A DNA stretch of 64,000 nt from Casuarius casuarius (taxonomy: Eukaryota; Chordata; Aves; Casuariiformes; Casuariidae): contig PTFA01000017.1 of assembly GCA_003342895.1 (NCBI GenBank), positions 2,262,402-2,326,401 on the forward strand, given 5' to 3'. This document shows, one piece after another, positions 1 to 35,400 of the stretch. Each line of letters starts with the position of its first letter. Position 1 is the stretch's first letter. The notes under the pieces were generated by a model. That model made no database searches and was not told where the DNA came from. It saw only the letters and a program-made list of their open reading frames with translations. The position numbers and the translations under genes were made by a program.

Positions 1-436
1 ACGTACCTTACATGGACTCCTTTGTGTCTGACATATGAGGAGAGGCTGAGGGATCTGGAATTGTTTAGCCTGGAGAAGAGAAGGCTCTGGTAGGCCTCAT
101 CAGTGTGCATAAATACCTGGATGTGGGGGCAGCAAAGAAGACAGAGCCAGACTCTCTTTCGATGGTATCCAGTGAAAGGACAAGAGGCAATGGGCACGAA
201 TTGAAATGCAGGAAATTCCATTTAAACAGAAGAAGAAAACTTTTTACTGTGAAGGTGGTGTAACACTGGAATAGGTTGCTGAAAGAGGTTGTAGAGCCTA
301 CATCTTTGGAAGTGTTCAAAACCTGACTGGACATGGCACTGAGCAACATGCTCTAATTGATCCTGCTTTGAACGGGGGGTTGGTATAGATGATCTCCAGA
401 GGTGCCTTCCAACCTCAACTATTCTATGATTCTGTG
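1..436 (+). mobile_element. CR1 LINE 3' fragment
   Basis: This is a diverged CR1 3' end in the + orientation, truncated by the window edge. It ends with the CR1 octamer tail ATTCTATG-ATTCTGTG at 421-436, preceded by a typical CR1 3' stretch (gatgatctccagaggtgccttccaacctca). It lies in a PHKA2 intron. Frames are broken throughout, so it is an old copy. Confidence 0.85.
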
Positions 437-1667
437 GGAAAAATGATGCCCTTCCTGACTGGACTGCAGACAGGAGACCCACAGTCACTTGAGAGTATAA
501 GGATCTTGCAAAGGATAGCAGCATGTGACAAGGCTTCCAGCCCTAGAAGAACACCATGTGCGATATTCTCCATATATTTCTACCTTGTCTGCTTCTGCTT
601 TATTTGAAGATCTGATCTGGCTCTTGGGTGTTGTGAATAATGTATTCATTGAATTGTTTCTCACTGATGGTGAATTTCTGCTTCTGGTTCCAAAGCTCAA
701 ATTTCACATGCTTTTAAAACTAGCTTTTCTGGACTTAATCTGGCATGTTGTATGTTCTGTAAGTAAGTTCCATATAGAGTCAGAATTTCTGTTTTTGACT
801 GCTTTTGAGGTTTGGTACAGGTTGAGACTTCCTCTATTTTCCATATCCTGTTTAAGGTGATGCTGGTTGTTATCTGTGACTGGTTTCATTTGGTTTCCAT
901 GGTTTGCATACATACACGTATCTTGCTGCCATTCTAGATGATTAATGAGCCATCATCTGCACAAAATGTCAGCTAGACTTTTCATAGCTGATATTCTGTT
1001 TGGTTCTGGAATTTGAGACTTCAGGGTTTTGCTGTTGTTGCTGTTCATAATGTAAAAGGAATTAAGGTACATTCTCCTCTGCATGTGCATCTGACTGATT
1101 CAGAAGATGATAGGGATTCATTAGTTCCTTCTCTTCACAAAAAAAATATCTAGTGGTGAAATAACCATGAAAAGATGATCTGTCTTTGTATTTGGATGTG
1201 CTTTAGGCTTTTATGGGCCAGAACTTTTAAGCTTATATGGTGAAAGTACTGCAATTTCTGTTACATGTTGATGGCCTGGTTTTTGAAATCTTGTATCTCC
1301 TGTTGTTCTTGGTGGGAAGCTTTGGGTGCTGAGCAGTGACTGTAATTGAAGAACCTGATCCCGTGGCCATCGAAGCCATTTTTTTTTTCTTTCTTTTTTT
1401 TTTTTTTTCCCAGCCAGGCCTTTGAAAAAGCCAAAGTCCTAAGGTATATGGTGTAGCTGTGATACTAATGGGTGCCACAAAGCACACTGGTCCACAGCAT
1501 CCAAGTCTATTATTTTTCTTAATCTGTCTTGCCAATGTCAATGAAGTAGATACCTTTGTCTAAAAAGGTTGTTATGGAAAGCAGTAGAGACTCAGTTCTT
1601 TTAAATATCTGCAGAACAGGAAATCTTAAGTGAGACTTTTCTTTTTTTTCTTTTTCTTTCTTCACAG
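437..1667 (+). other. PHKA2 intron sequence, no exon seen
   Basis: No reading frame here fits the PHKA family, and no splice-bounded exon was found. A T-rich tract lies near 1379-1408. Confidence 0.7.
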
Positions 1668-25819
<24,152 letters not shown>

Positions 25820-26265
25820 GCAATGCCTTGTGAGGGAGGGAAAACTAAGCTCTTTCTTCCCCTTTCCCTGTGATGAACCTCTTGTTTAGTTGCTGTACAT
25901 ATGTCCATGTGCTACCTCAGCATTTTACACTGTTCATCATGTAACGTGCACGCTTTCCTGCGGGACACAGGCAGGTGGAATTTGGCCTAGTTTTAAGGGA
26001 GGACATGGGAAATATACACACGATGAGGCCTATTCTGCCTAATGTGCATAAATGTAATTCATATTAAATTAGCAAGAATTATACAGCTCTGCCAACAGGA
26101 AAATAGATTACTCTGTGGAGATCAAAAGGCATAATAAAATGAGGGAGCTGTATCTTGAGCATAAAGTCTCCCAAATAGGGAAAGTAATGGAATTCATTAA
26201 TTTTTCTCCTACTATCTGTAAATTTACATCATTGTGAATCACTAATGCACAGTGTGAATAAGCCA

Positions 26266-26309
26266 GGGACATTTAAATTAAAGAAATGGGACATTTAAAT
26301 TAAAGAAAT
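26266..26309 (+). repeat. 22-bp perfect tandem duplication
   Basis: The unit gggacatttaaattaaagaaat (22 bp) occurs at 26266-26287 and again at 26288-26309 without mismatch, in the PHKA2 3' region. The lack of divergence suggests a recent duplication. Confidence 0.9.
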
Positions 26310-26842
26310 AGGAATAACTTGAAATGAACAGGTGAAATTTCATACAGGTTTATCCTGATTCTCATCTCATTTGCACCTAGTTAGTACAGGGCTCATGCCG
26401 GTGGAGACAAATGTCTTAAAATATGCACAAATTTGAGATGATAGCCTCTCTAAGGAAGCTGCATCTCTCTCTTAATCTGAGCAAAATAGGTTCCTTCCCC
26501 ACATCCCCCAAAGCTTTGGAGGCAAAATCTCAGACTCCAGCTTCTGCAAGGTGACAGACAATTTTATGCCTGTGATTCTTTTCACTGAATGGGGAAAGAT
26601 AAACCTCTTCCACGCAAACATCCTTTTCAAGTCCAGATCCTTTTCCTTGCAGATAGCCTCAGAGTTAGGAACAGCATAATTGCCACCCTTCCAGCACAGG
26701 TTGAATTTATGGGAGGCTTTGATGTTTTTTGTTTTGGGGCGATTGGGTTTTATTTCTTGAAGATGCACTTGTCACACGCAGGTAGGGATGGGCTCTGCAG
26801 TTAGAAGTCTCCCTTCAGACAGCTCCCAGGGTAGTGCTTGCA

Positions 26843-26884
26843 GCTACGCTGAGCTCTTACGCGGCTATGCTGAGCTCTTACGCA
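26843..26884 (+). repeat. 21-bp imperfect tandem duplication
   Basis: Two 21-bp units (26843-26863 and 26864-26884) share ctgagctcttacgc and differ at two positions. Each holds a GAGCTC palindrome. Confidence 0.9.
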
Positions 26885-29800
26885 CAGCCTGTACAAATTC
26901 ATCAAGCAGGAGATGCAGGACTGCAGAGCTCTCCCTGCGCGATACCCCCAGCTGGGACTGAGGGGAAGATGACAGGTTGTGTGTGCATGTGTGTGTGAAG
27001 AGCAACCATGTAGAAGGGGCCTTGAGTCTGTCCACTGAAAACTAGTCTCTGCTGCTCCTTTGAGCTACTTTAAGAACAGGGGAATGTCCTGCAGGGAAAT
27101 GGCTCTGTGGCCATTTAAACCGAAAGTAAAGGTAGGCTGCCTCTGGAAGGAAAAAGCCTGCTTCCCCCCAAACACCAGCTGTGGTTTACCACCTCTCACC
27201 TTTACTGGCACTGCTATTTTTGCCACCACACCAAGCTGATCTGGCTGACAACTTACAGAAATTTTACCTTGGAAAGTGACTGTAGTTTGTTTGCCACGGG
27301 CTCCTTCAGCAGCATTAGGGGTACTGGCACAGCTGCTTTGTGCACAGGAAGGATCAGAATAGGTCTGGTTTGCCAGGCAAAGGGAAAAGAGTAGGTAAGG
27401 CCTAAAAAGGTAACCAGAATCTATGCTGTTAAGCCTTGTAGGTATATTTCTGTGAGACCCTCCTCTACTTTTGCAAGATGTAACTGCTATTTTTACAGGA
27501 TTCTAAAACGTTGTTTTTTTGTTTTGTTTTGTTTTCAACAGTAGTAGGTGGTGCTTTTGAAAATTAGTTCTTTGATTCCAGTTTCAGTGTTTATTCTGAT
27601 ATCTGAAATACTTCGATGAAAGCAGGGAAATAAATCCGTCTCACTTGCCAGTGGCCAGCAGCCATCGTCCCAGGGAACTTGAGCTTCAGGTGTCAGTCCC
27701 ACCCCTCTTGCCATCTCTTTATGGAGTCAGCACTGCTGTCACAACATCTAGACATTTGCTTGAGGGAGTGAGGGCAGAGCTACAGGCATGGGAGGTTTTA
27801 GGGGGCAATTTAGATTCCCAGAGAATATGAGTGTTTGTTGGTCCAAGAAACTAGCAACATGCATCTCACTGGATGTATTTATGTTCTTAGAGAGACAAGT
27901 ACTGTGTTAACCACCATGAAAACTGTGGACCTATTGAGATGTTTGTATAAAGATATGGTTCATATATGATTAGTACACTTGGATGTGGAAGTCATTTTAT
28001 TGGTGTTGTGCCCGTTTTGTATGGTTTTGCTTTCATTATGCTTCTTGAGGTGTTTATATATATGTAATCTGAGAGATCACTTAGATTGTTTACCAGTAAA
28101 TGAAAATAAAACCGTTCGTATAGTATAAACAGACAAGCCTTACAGTGCAAGCACAAGCACACCAAAGCGTGTATGACAGTTTCTTGTTCTATTCAGTATT
28201 ATGATGTGAAGTGTCAGGATTTGCAGGTACTTTTGCTTTTCTTGTTGAATCCTAGCTTGTGAGAGATGCAAGATGATTTTCCCTCAGACTTTTTTTTTAA
28301 TTATTTTTTTTTAATCCTACAGCATGAACTCCTAAAACAGAATTTTTCAGAAACAAGAAAGAATGCTAAAATAGTTGTTTTTTACATGCAGCAGCATTCA
28401 AGTCTAAAACAGTGGTTTGGAGCCTACAGCAAAACATACATACACACCCTTAACTGTATTTTTTTAATGGGGGTAGCATCAAGCCTCTTTAATTCAAAAG
28501 TCATACTATGACCTAGGTTATCGTATGTTGTTCAGAAGCAGTGGTTTTATTATCTCTTTGTCACTTTCAGATCTTCAAATGCAGGCACTTGAAAAATATC
28601 TATACAGTGATTTGAAGAGTTTAGATAGAAAGGTATAAGGCGATGGTGAAGAATGGGATTCTGAAACAACATGAGTGGAAGGAAGACTCATTTTACTTCC
28701 AGGTCAGGCACTGTTGCTGCTTTCTGCTGAGTTACCATTCAAACAGGAAGACCAGAGCATCACAGTTACTGCAGACCTAATTAAGCAATTAAGGGTTTCT
28801 ACAGAGCCCCCACATTGACGATCCACTTGTGTTTATTCAGTAGTTAGAAAACACAGCCAGCACTGAGGCTGGTGAGTGCGGCCCCAGTTAAGGCAAATGA
28901 CAACTTTGCAGTTTGTGCAGGGTGAGCTAATTGGCAGTGACTTGATTTGGCTGTCAGGCTTCCCAGGGGAGTGACAAGTAGATGACAGGGCCCAACTCCA
29001 AGTCCCTGGAAACTCATTTACAGAAAGAAGCAAGACAAGGGTAAACAGATGCATCAAGTCTCTCAGAAATAAGGGCATTAGTGGAATTAAAATAGACCCA
29101 CCTGAGACCTAGTCTTTCCATCCTGACATGCACGGCTGTCGTGAGCAGAGTTTGCAGCTGTGGGGATACAAACACCTGCACTGCTGCAGGTGGGAAGCCA
29201 GGCAAAACCAAAAGAGGGTTGTTCAGGGTGCTCAGCAGAATCATAAAATGTGACAAGCACTGGGCAAATACCACGTGCTGGACTAAGCCCAGCTCCTGCC
29301 AGGTCCTCCCTGTTCGCTGCTTCTTGACTGTTCCTTAGCCTGCTGCTGCACTAGGGATGCCGAGTTCGTCGACCTGCTTCATCCCAGGTTAAAAGCACCA
29401 TGAATCCCACCCTGCTGCCATTTGTACAAATAGACAGGAAACCTTGGTAGTGCAGGTGCAAAGTCTGCCTGGCTGTGTCAGGCTGAGTGTGGTCTCCCTG
29501 CTCGGGGGAAGAGCCCTGCTTGTTCCTGGGAGGGCAGTGAGCTGTGCTGTTCCCAGCAGCCCCAGGAAGGGGCCCTTGCTTTTAAGAGGACATAGCGAAA
29601 TGCCTGAGCCATTCAGTGTGGGTCTGGGGCACTGTCGCACTGCGCAACTCTTGTAGCAGCGAGAGCCTTGAGTGAAGCAGGAGGCTGGGTATAATCCAGC
29701 AACAATGGCAGCAACTTCCTAGTTCGGACCAAAATTAGGAGCGGTGTTGCCAAGTCACCAGGACAGGGGGTGTGTGTGGGCGTGTGCATGTAAAGACTGG

Positions 29801-30921
29801 CTATACCTCCAGGACAGGAGTTAGCGTGTTCAGCTGCAGACTCATTCAGTCCCTGCTCAAAGGACCACTCCTATCTGCTAAACGAAGTGGCCACTGAATA
29901 AAATAGCAGGGTAAAAAAATAATTTTTGGAGGGTTACGGAAGAAGAGCTTCAACAGGAAGGACAGTTTGGATTTAAGTACATGTAGTGGGCTCTCTCCCA
30001 AACCTAGTTTTAGTTTTAGTTGACTTTTACTGCTGGCATTACATATTACACATACTTACTTTCCCCTTCCCCATTATAGGCTCTTGTGTACCTATAATGG
30101 CTGATAGGGGAGGCTTTTTTTTTTTTCCTTCTTTTTGTGTCTAGATGACTCAGATCCTCCCATAATTCACTACTATATCCCTACAAGCCCCTTTTCAGTG
30201 TGTGCTAAGCAAAGCACTGGACTATGACCTTACCTTTAGTGTCCCCACTCATGAAGTCATCCCTCAAGGTGAACATCCTTCAAGTTAATTTTACAGTAGC
30301 TCAGGAGCAAATTACTAGAAGGGGACATCTAAGGTGAGGGCATTGAGGATGTTTCTGAGCTCCCACATCTTGTTGCACACCCCAGTTTTGCCCTCTCACT
30401 TTTGCAGGGAATGGGGGGGGGGCTGCGAGAAAGGGCTCAGAGTTGCACTGTCCCCTTCCACCTTGTTGGTTGGTGTCCCCAGTAAGGAAACTGGTGGACA
30501 GCGATAAGGAGGATCAGGGAAGCGAGATCTCACCAAGCACCGTGGGGTGCATCCAATTTAGGTGCAGCTTTCTTTTGGTTGCTCCACTGGAATAAGGTGG
30601 GAACAGTCCTCACAGTGCATAGATCAGAATAAATGCATGCTATAAATATATATTTAGTATTACCAGTGCTGCTAAAATTTTCCTATAAGCTGTATGTTTG
30701 TACTCCTAAAGAATTTTTTTCTTTCTTTCCAGTAGAAATAGTTGTGTGTGTATTTGTTCATTCATCTGTAAAGTTACAGAATACTTCTGGAAAAGCATTT
30801 TGTATGTAATTGATTTGAAAAATAAGAAAGAGCAGCACCTTCAGCATGGACTGCTATTAACAGTCTGTGGTGAAAAAGTGGGAAGGATTTTTTTTTTGTA
30901 CTTTTGAAACTGTGATTCTTA

Positions 30922-30927
30922 AATAAA
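30922..30927 (+). terminator. Candidate distal PHKA2 poly(A) signal
   Basis: AATAAA on the + strand, followed within 40 bases by the T-rich stretch tctgttcgtctttcatt. It faces the PPEF1 3' end. Assignment to PHKA2 is by position only. Confidence 0.45.
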
Positions 30928-30945
30928 AACTAGCTACTTAACTCT

Positions 30946-31444
30946 GTTCGTCTTTCATTAAATTTTAGAGACTGGCTAGGTTGGAACTTTTCCCACCCAA
31001 AAGCACCTTGTATTTACTAAGATGGAATTTGGCTGCATCTCAGTTGAAGCAGTGTGTTGGTTTCAGAGTGCAGTACGCAAGAGAGGGTCTGGATCTCCCT
31101 GCTCTCCCCCATACACTGAAGAGCAGGTAGGGACGGCACTTACAGGAATGGGAGTATCGGCCTACGACATTTGGGGCTGGGAGAGGGTGGTTGCAATCTT
31201 CCATCTTAGCATGGTCCAGAAACTCAGTTTGGTATTTTACCAGTTTACTGTACTTGATAAAATCAAAGAATTTATGCTTAACTTTTTATGCAAGAATCTT
31301 TAGATTCGGTAGTATCAAAATCTGTTTACTTTTGTGTTCTTACTTTGAGGAAACCCAGTTCACATTCAGGAAAAAAGCAGTGTTCTACTGTAATATATGT
31401 AGGATACCAAAATACAGGCAAAAAGACACTACCTTTTTTTTTAT
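30946..31444. other. Short interval between the convergent genes
   Basis: About 0.5 kb between the two candidate poly(A) regions. A 93-residue + frame at 31022-31303 has no recognisable family. No promoter or RNA gene seen. Confidence 0.5.
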
Positions 31445-32284
31445 CATTATCATGAAAGCTAAAGCTTTATTTTGTTATCTGTCATGTTATGATAACATGC
31501 TATGGATTTAGCCTTCATTAAGACAATGAGTTATGACTTCTTAGCCAAAACCCCCACAAATGTAGGCAAGAGTAATCAGTGGCAAGAGGAAATCTATTAC
31601 AAGTGTAAACACTTTTAAAATAGTATCCTTGAGATTTGTGTCTGTAAACTTCAATAAGAATGGGTAGTGACCTGGAATGTTTAATGTCACTGCATCATGC
31701 AAAGAGAAAGGTTAAATGCAGAACTACATATTTTAACTAGCTGTTTCTTCTTCCTTGCTTTTCCCCTCCTGGATTGGATAGTCCACAGAAGGCCTCTCTT
31801 GTTCCTGTTATAGTTCCATGTTATTAGTCAGAGTCTGATATGTTCCTCGTGGTAATCAGTACAGTTCCTCAACTGTTTCTAAGGGCTGCTGAGAAAAACA
31901 TACCAAGGTTTCTCTCCCACTAGGTTATAGGTCCTATGTTGGCAGTGTTCACAAGGTGGATTGTTGGGTGAGACACCACCAAGGGTGAGAATAAATGGTA
32001 ACACACTGATGTGGCAGTGATGCTGTAATACTGTAAGTAATGTTTTTTCATCTTGTCTGTCTCATTATTAGCAGGTATATATCATACAGAAGGGACTAAA
32101 TAAAGGCTTACACAGTGAGCACAATGCTTTTGTTTGTTTTAGTCCATGTATTTATCAAGCTTACCAAATCAAGCAGCCCATTCAGTGTTTGCCAGTCTGG
32201 AAACTGGTTTCCGAAGCAACCCATGAGTAGTGGCAGAAAGGTGAGTTGAGCTTCCATCAGGAACTCTCAAGAAGTTCTGCTTCT
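31445..32284 (-). other. PPEF1: PPEF1 3' UTR (inferred)
   Basis: This lies between the PPEF1 stop codon and the candidate poly(A) signal at 31471. No coding signal was seen. The boundary is an inference from the AATAAA hexamer. Confidence 0.5.
31466..31471 (-). terminator. Candidate PPEF1 poly(A) signal
   Basis: AATAAA on the - strand, about 0.8 kb past the PPEF1 stop codon. A GT-rich stretch (gtagtgtctttttgcctg) lies beyond it, as expected downstream of a cleavage site. This implies a 3' UTR of about 0.8 kb. Confidence 0.5.
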
Positions 32285-32478
32285 TCATTCGTCTGCCTTT
32301 TTATCTAGTCTATGAACCACATGAAAGGCCTCTAAAAATTCATTGAAGTCAATGTTGCCATCTTTGTTGTAGTCTATGCTGTTGGCCAACTTGTCAATGG
32401 TTTCGTTGTCTATTCGGATTCCCATGTGAACACAGAAGAGTCTCCATGTCTGGTGGAATTCGTCAAGAGAAATCAGGC
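32285..32478 (-). CDS. PPEF1: PPEF1 last exon: EF-hands and stop
   Basis: The acceptor is cccctctag; the stop TGA occupies 32287-32285. It completes the EF loop DKDHSGLISLDE and carries a second canonical loop [12 protein letters not shown], followed by [17 protein letters not shown]. Loop positions 1, 3, 5, 9 and 12 keep liganding residues in the second loop. Confidence 0.97.
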
Positions 32479-35400
32479 CTAGAGGGGACACATGGCAGAT
32501 TGCTTTTTCCGGTGCTCTCTCCCCTTCCTATGTACACGCGTGCACATTCCCTCACTGCCAGAAAGTTACCTGCCTCTCATGGCTTGAACATGTTTTGCGA
32601 TTCCACGACAGGTACATTTTTACTTCAAGCAATGATTTGGTGCTTTCCACATTACAATTAAGAAGGCAGTGAATACCTCAAGTGAGAGGGGAAGGGAGGT
32701 AGTATTGGAGACAGGTTATGTGAAAACTTTTTTCTTGAGTTAGACTCTGTGCACTGTCCCTTATATGGGTACAGCTTGAGTGCTTAAATTAGTCTTCACT
32801 AAACTAGAAAAATGACATCATGTCTCGTTCCTCTATATTTAGAAGCCTTAAGGAGGAAACACAGTGGGGAGAGATAACTAGTATCAGCTGCAAAGGAATC
32901 TGGACGTACCTGAATGGTCTTTATCAATGAAGTTAAAGATCATCTCCAGATCCTTTCTGAATCTGCACACCGTTTCCACCAAAGCTGGCTGAACCTGCTT
33001 TAGAAATCAAAGAGGAAACCATTCAGACCTTGGGCTTTAACAAGCAGAATACATCTATTCCCCCAAAGTTTGCCCTGAACAAATAATCAGCTGCAACCTG
33101 TCACTTTCACATTGCGGTGGGGGGGCGGGGGGTGGATAAGAAGTCCTTTACACCTCCTGCCTTCAGTGATTAGTTGCGGAAATGCAGATAAGCTGGGGAA
33201 AATGCTGTATGTCGTACACTTGCACAAAGCTTTCACTCTACATATGTGATCCAGTCCTGCTTGCTCTTCAGAAAAAGGATGGAGGCAACTAAGTACCAAC
33301 CCTCTATGTAGTCACTCTGTAACAACTGGGCTCTTTAGAAGAGACCTCTGCTACCATTAAACATATAAAAGCCCATCTACAAATGTGTCTTTTTCTTACA
33401 GGTGCCTGAGTTAGCTCTGAACACTTTTGAAAAGATCATCCCACAGTGAGGGTTGAGTGCTCTGGGTAGGATCTGTCACACCGCCTGAGCTACCCTGTCT
33501 AGACTCCCTTTTGAGTTAACAGAAAGTAAGAAGCAAATCTAGCATGTGATTCATCCAGCCTATTTTAAGCATTTACCTTAGCAGGAGATGTGCTCATTTC
33601 CCTCCACTACCTATAAAAGGAAGCTAGGCAACTAGTTCAGATGTAGGTGTCTACCTGATTGGTCAAACCACCCTGTCTTGTGCCTTCAAGCTGCACCAGA
33701 AGCTGTTCCTCCAAGATTTTCAAGGAGGTGTTTTTTCCTCCTTACCTCCTCTACTGGTTTTCCTATTTTCAAATTATGAAAACATGTCATGTATTCGATG
33801 CATCCATCGGGGCTGCTCCATGCTAACTGAGGCCGCAGCGTCCTCCAGGGCAGCTCCAAACATAGGACAGATTCCATCACTTCTGCCCAGTCATTGACAG
33901 AAAGTTTGCCTGCCAGAAGGGGGCAGTTCACGGTTATAAGCGATACATGATTGAACACAAATCAGTCATCAGCCTTTCTCCGGCTGTTTTTAAGAATGGT
34001 TGCAAAACATAAACCTGGGGGGGGGGGGGGGACTTAACAATGAGTGGTGGGGTTGGACTAGATGATCTCTAGAGGTCCCTTCCAACAATTTTGTGATTCT
34101 GTAACTATGTCTAGACATACTTCAATATATTTTGAAAAAACAGATGCTATCCATAAAGAGTACTGCAGATTTGCATTGTGCTGCAACTATAGAGATAGGT
34201 TTGACTGAAAATCCAACAAGACAGAAATCATTGTCTAGCTGACAAATAAAAAATACTATGAGCTAATTGAGTGCCATTTTAGGGGCACAGATGATAACCC
34301 AGTCACGTGAGAAGCCATCAGGAGGGAAAGTCATATTTACGCTAGAAGTCATCAACTCCTTGCTCCTACCTAAAAGGTTCATGTATCAATTTATCATCGA
34401 CTTTTCCCCAACTGATGGGTAAGCATGTGTCACAGCCAGTCAACTTTACTCGAATATTTCCCAGACTCAGAAGGATGCCAGGCCCCCTTCACCTGAGCCC
34501 CCAGTTCCCTGACTGATATCTTTCTGAAGGTGCTTCCAAGGGAAGGCAGCAGCTTCAGAGCTTTTGGAACAAGATTTGCCTGTCCAAATTCCCTGCCCAG
34601 CAACAAACACAAAGCAGCTTTATTTGTCTGTTAACATCTATCCTCCTGCGTGGATAGGGACAACATGTGGTCAGTCAGGCTCAGCCTCCCTCCAGCCTGA
34701 CACTGGCAGGCAGAGCCCTGCCTGCATGGGATTTATCCCTTCTGCTCCCATGCATGCATCCCACAAGCTGTTTTCCCCATGGTGACACCAGGCAGAGAGG
34801 GCGTACTACCTGCGCCAGTGCGATCTTTGTTTATAAAAGCCTCTGTGAGTTCAGTCTTGTGTGCATATATCTTCTCTCGTAAGGCTTTTAAGGCAGACCA
34901 TTCGACCGTGCTAACCCTAGGAGGAAAATACGCAAAGAGGATCATTAAAGGATTTCAATCCTCCAACAATTTATTCTTTCATTATCAAATTATGATATCC
35001 TTTAACACATGCTATTTTAGAGCCATCCTAAAAGAGAACACTGGGGGGGGGGAGACCCAAACCCCAGAAGAATAATCTGAATTTATGAGATAATCAAGTT
35101 TAGGCAGGTAATTCTAAGCTGCTTTGCTGTAGTAAATCTGACCACAGTGCTAGTCATGGTAAAGCTGTAATGATAAACTTTTTGGACTCAATTCATAACA
35201 GGATTTCTCCAGATTAATGCTGCAGCCTTAAAGCAGACCTGACAGACCGAAACAGGCTCTTTAAGAGTCCCCAACAACTGGCTGTTCTAGCTGCTTATCC
35301 CTTTTAATTACCTCTGGGAATTTCTCAGGAAACCAAGTTAGAGCTCTTAGAACACATTTTATCTACTGTACTGATTTTGAAATTGATTGTAAAATAGAAA

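Larger units (their letters stand above)
25820..30945 (+). other. PHKA2: PHKA2 3' UTR and/or downstream flank
   Basis: There is no convincing coding sequence on either strand. Candidate poly(A) signals AATAAA lie at 26133-26138, 28105-28110 and 30922-30927. The last is followed by a T-rich stretch. The true 3' end, and thus a UTR of roughly 0.3, 2.3 or 5.1 kb, cannot be decided here. The stretch contains a 22-bp and a 21-bp tandem duplication (listed separately) and GTTTT repeats at 27521-27535. Confidence 0.5.
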
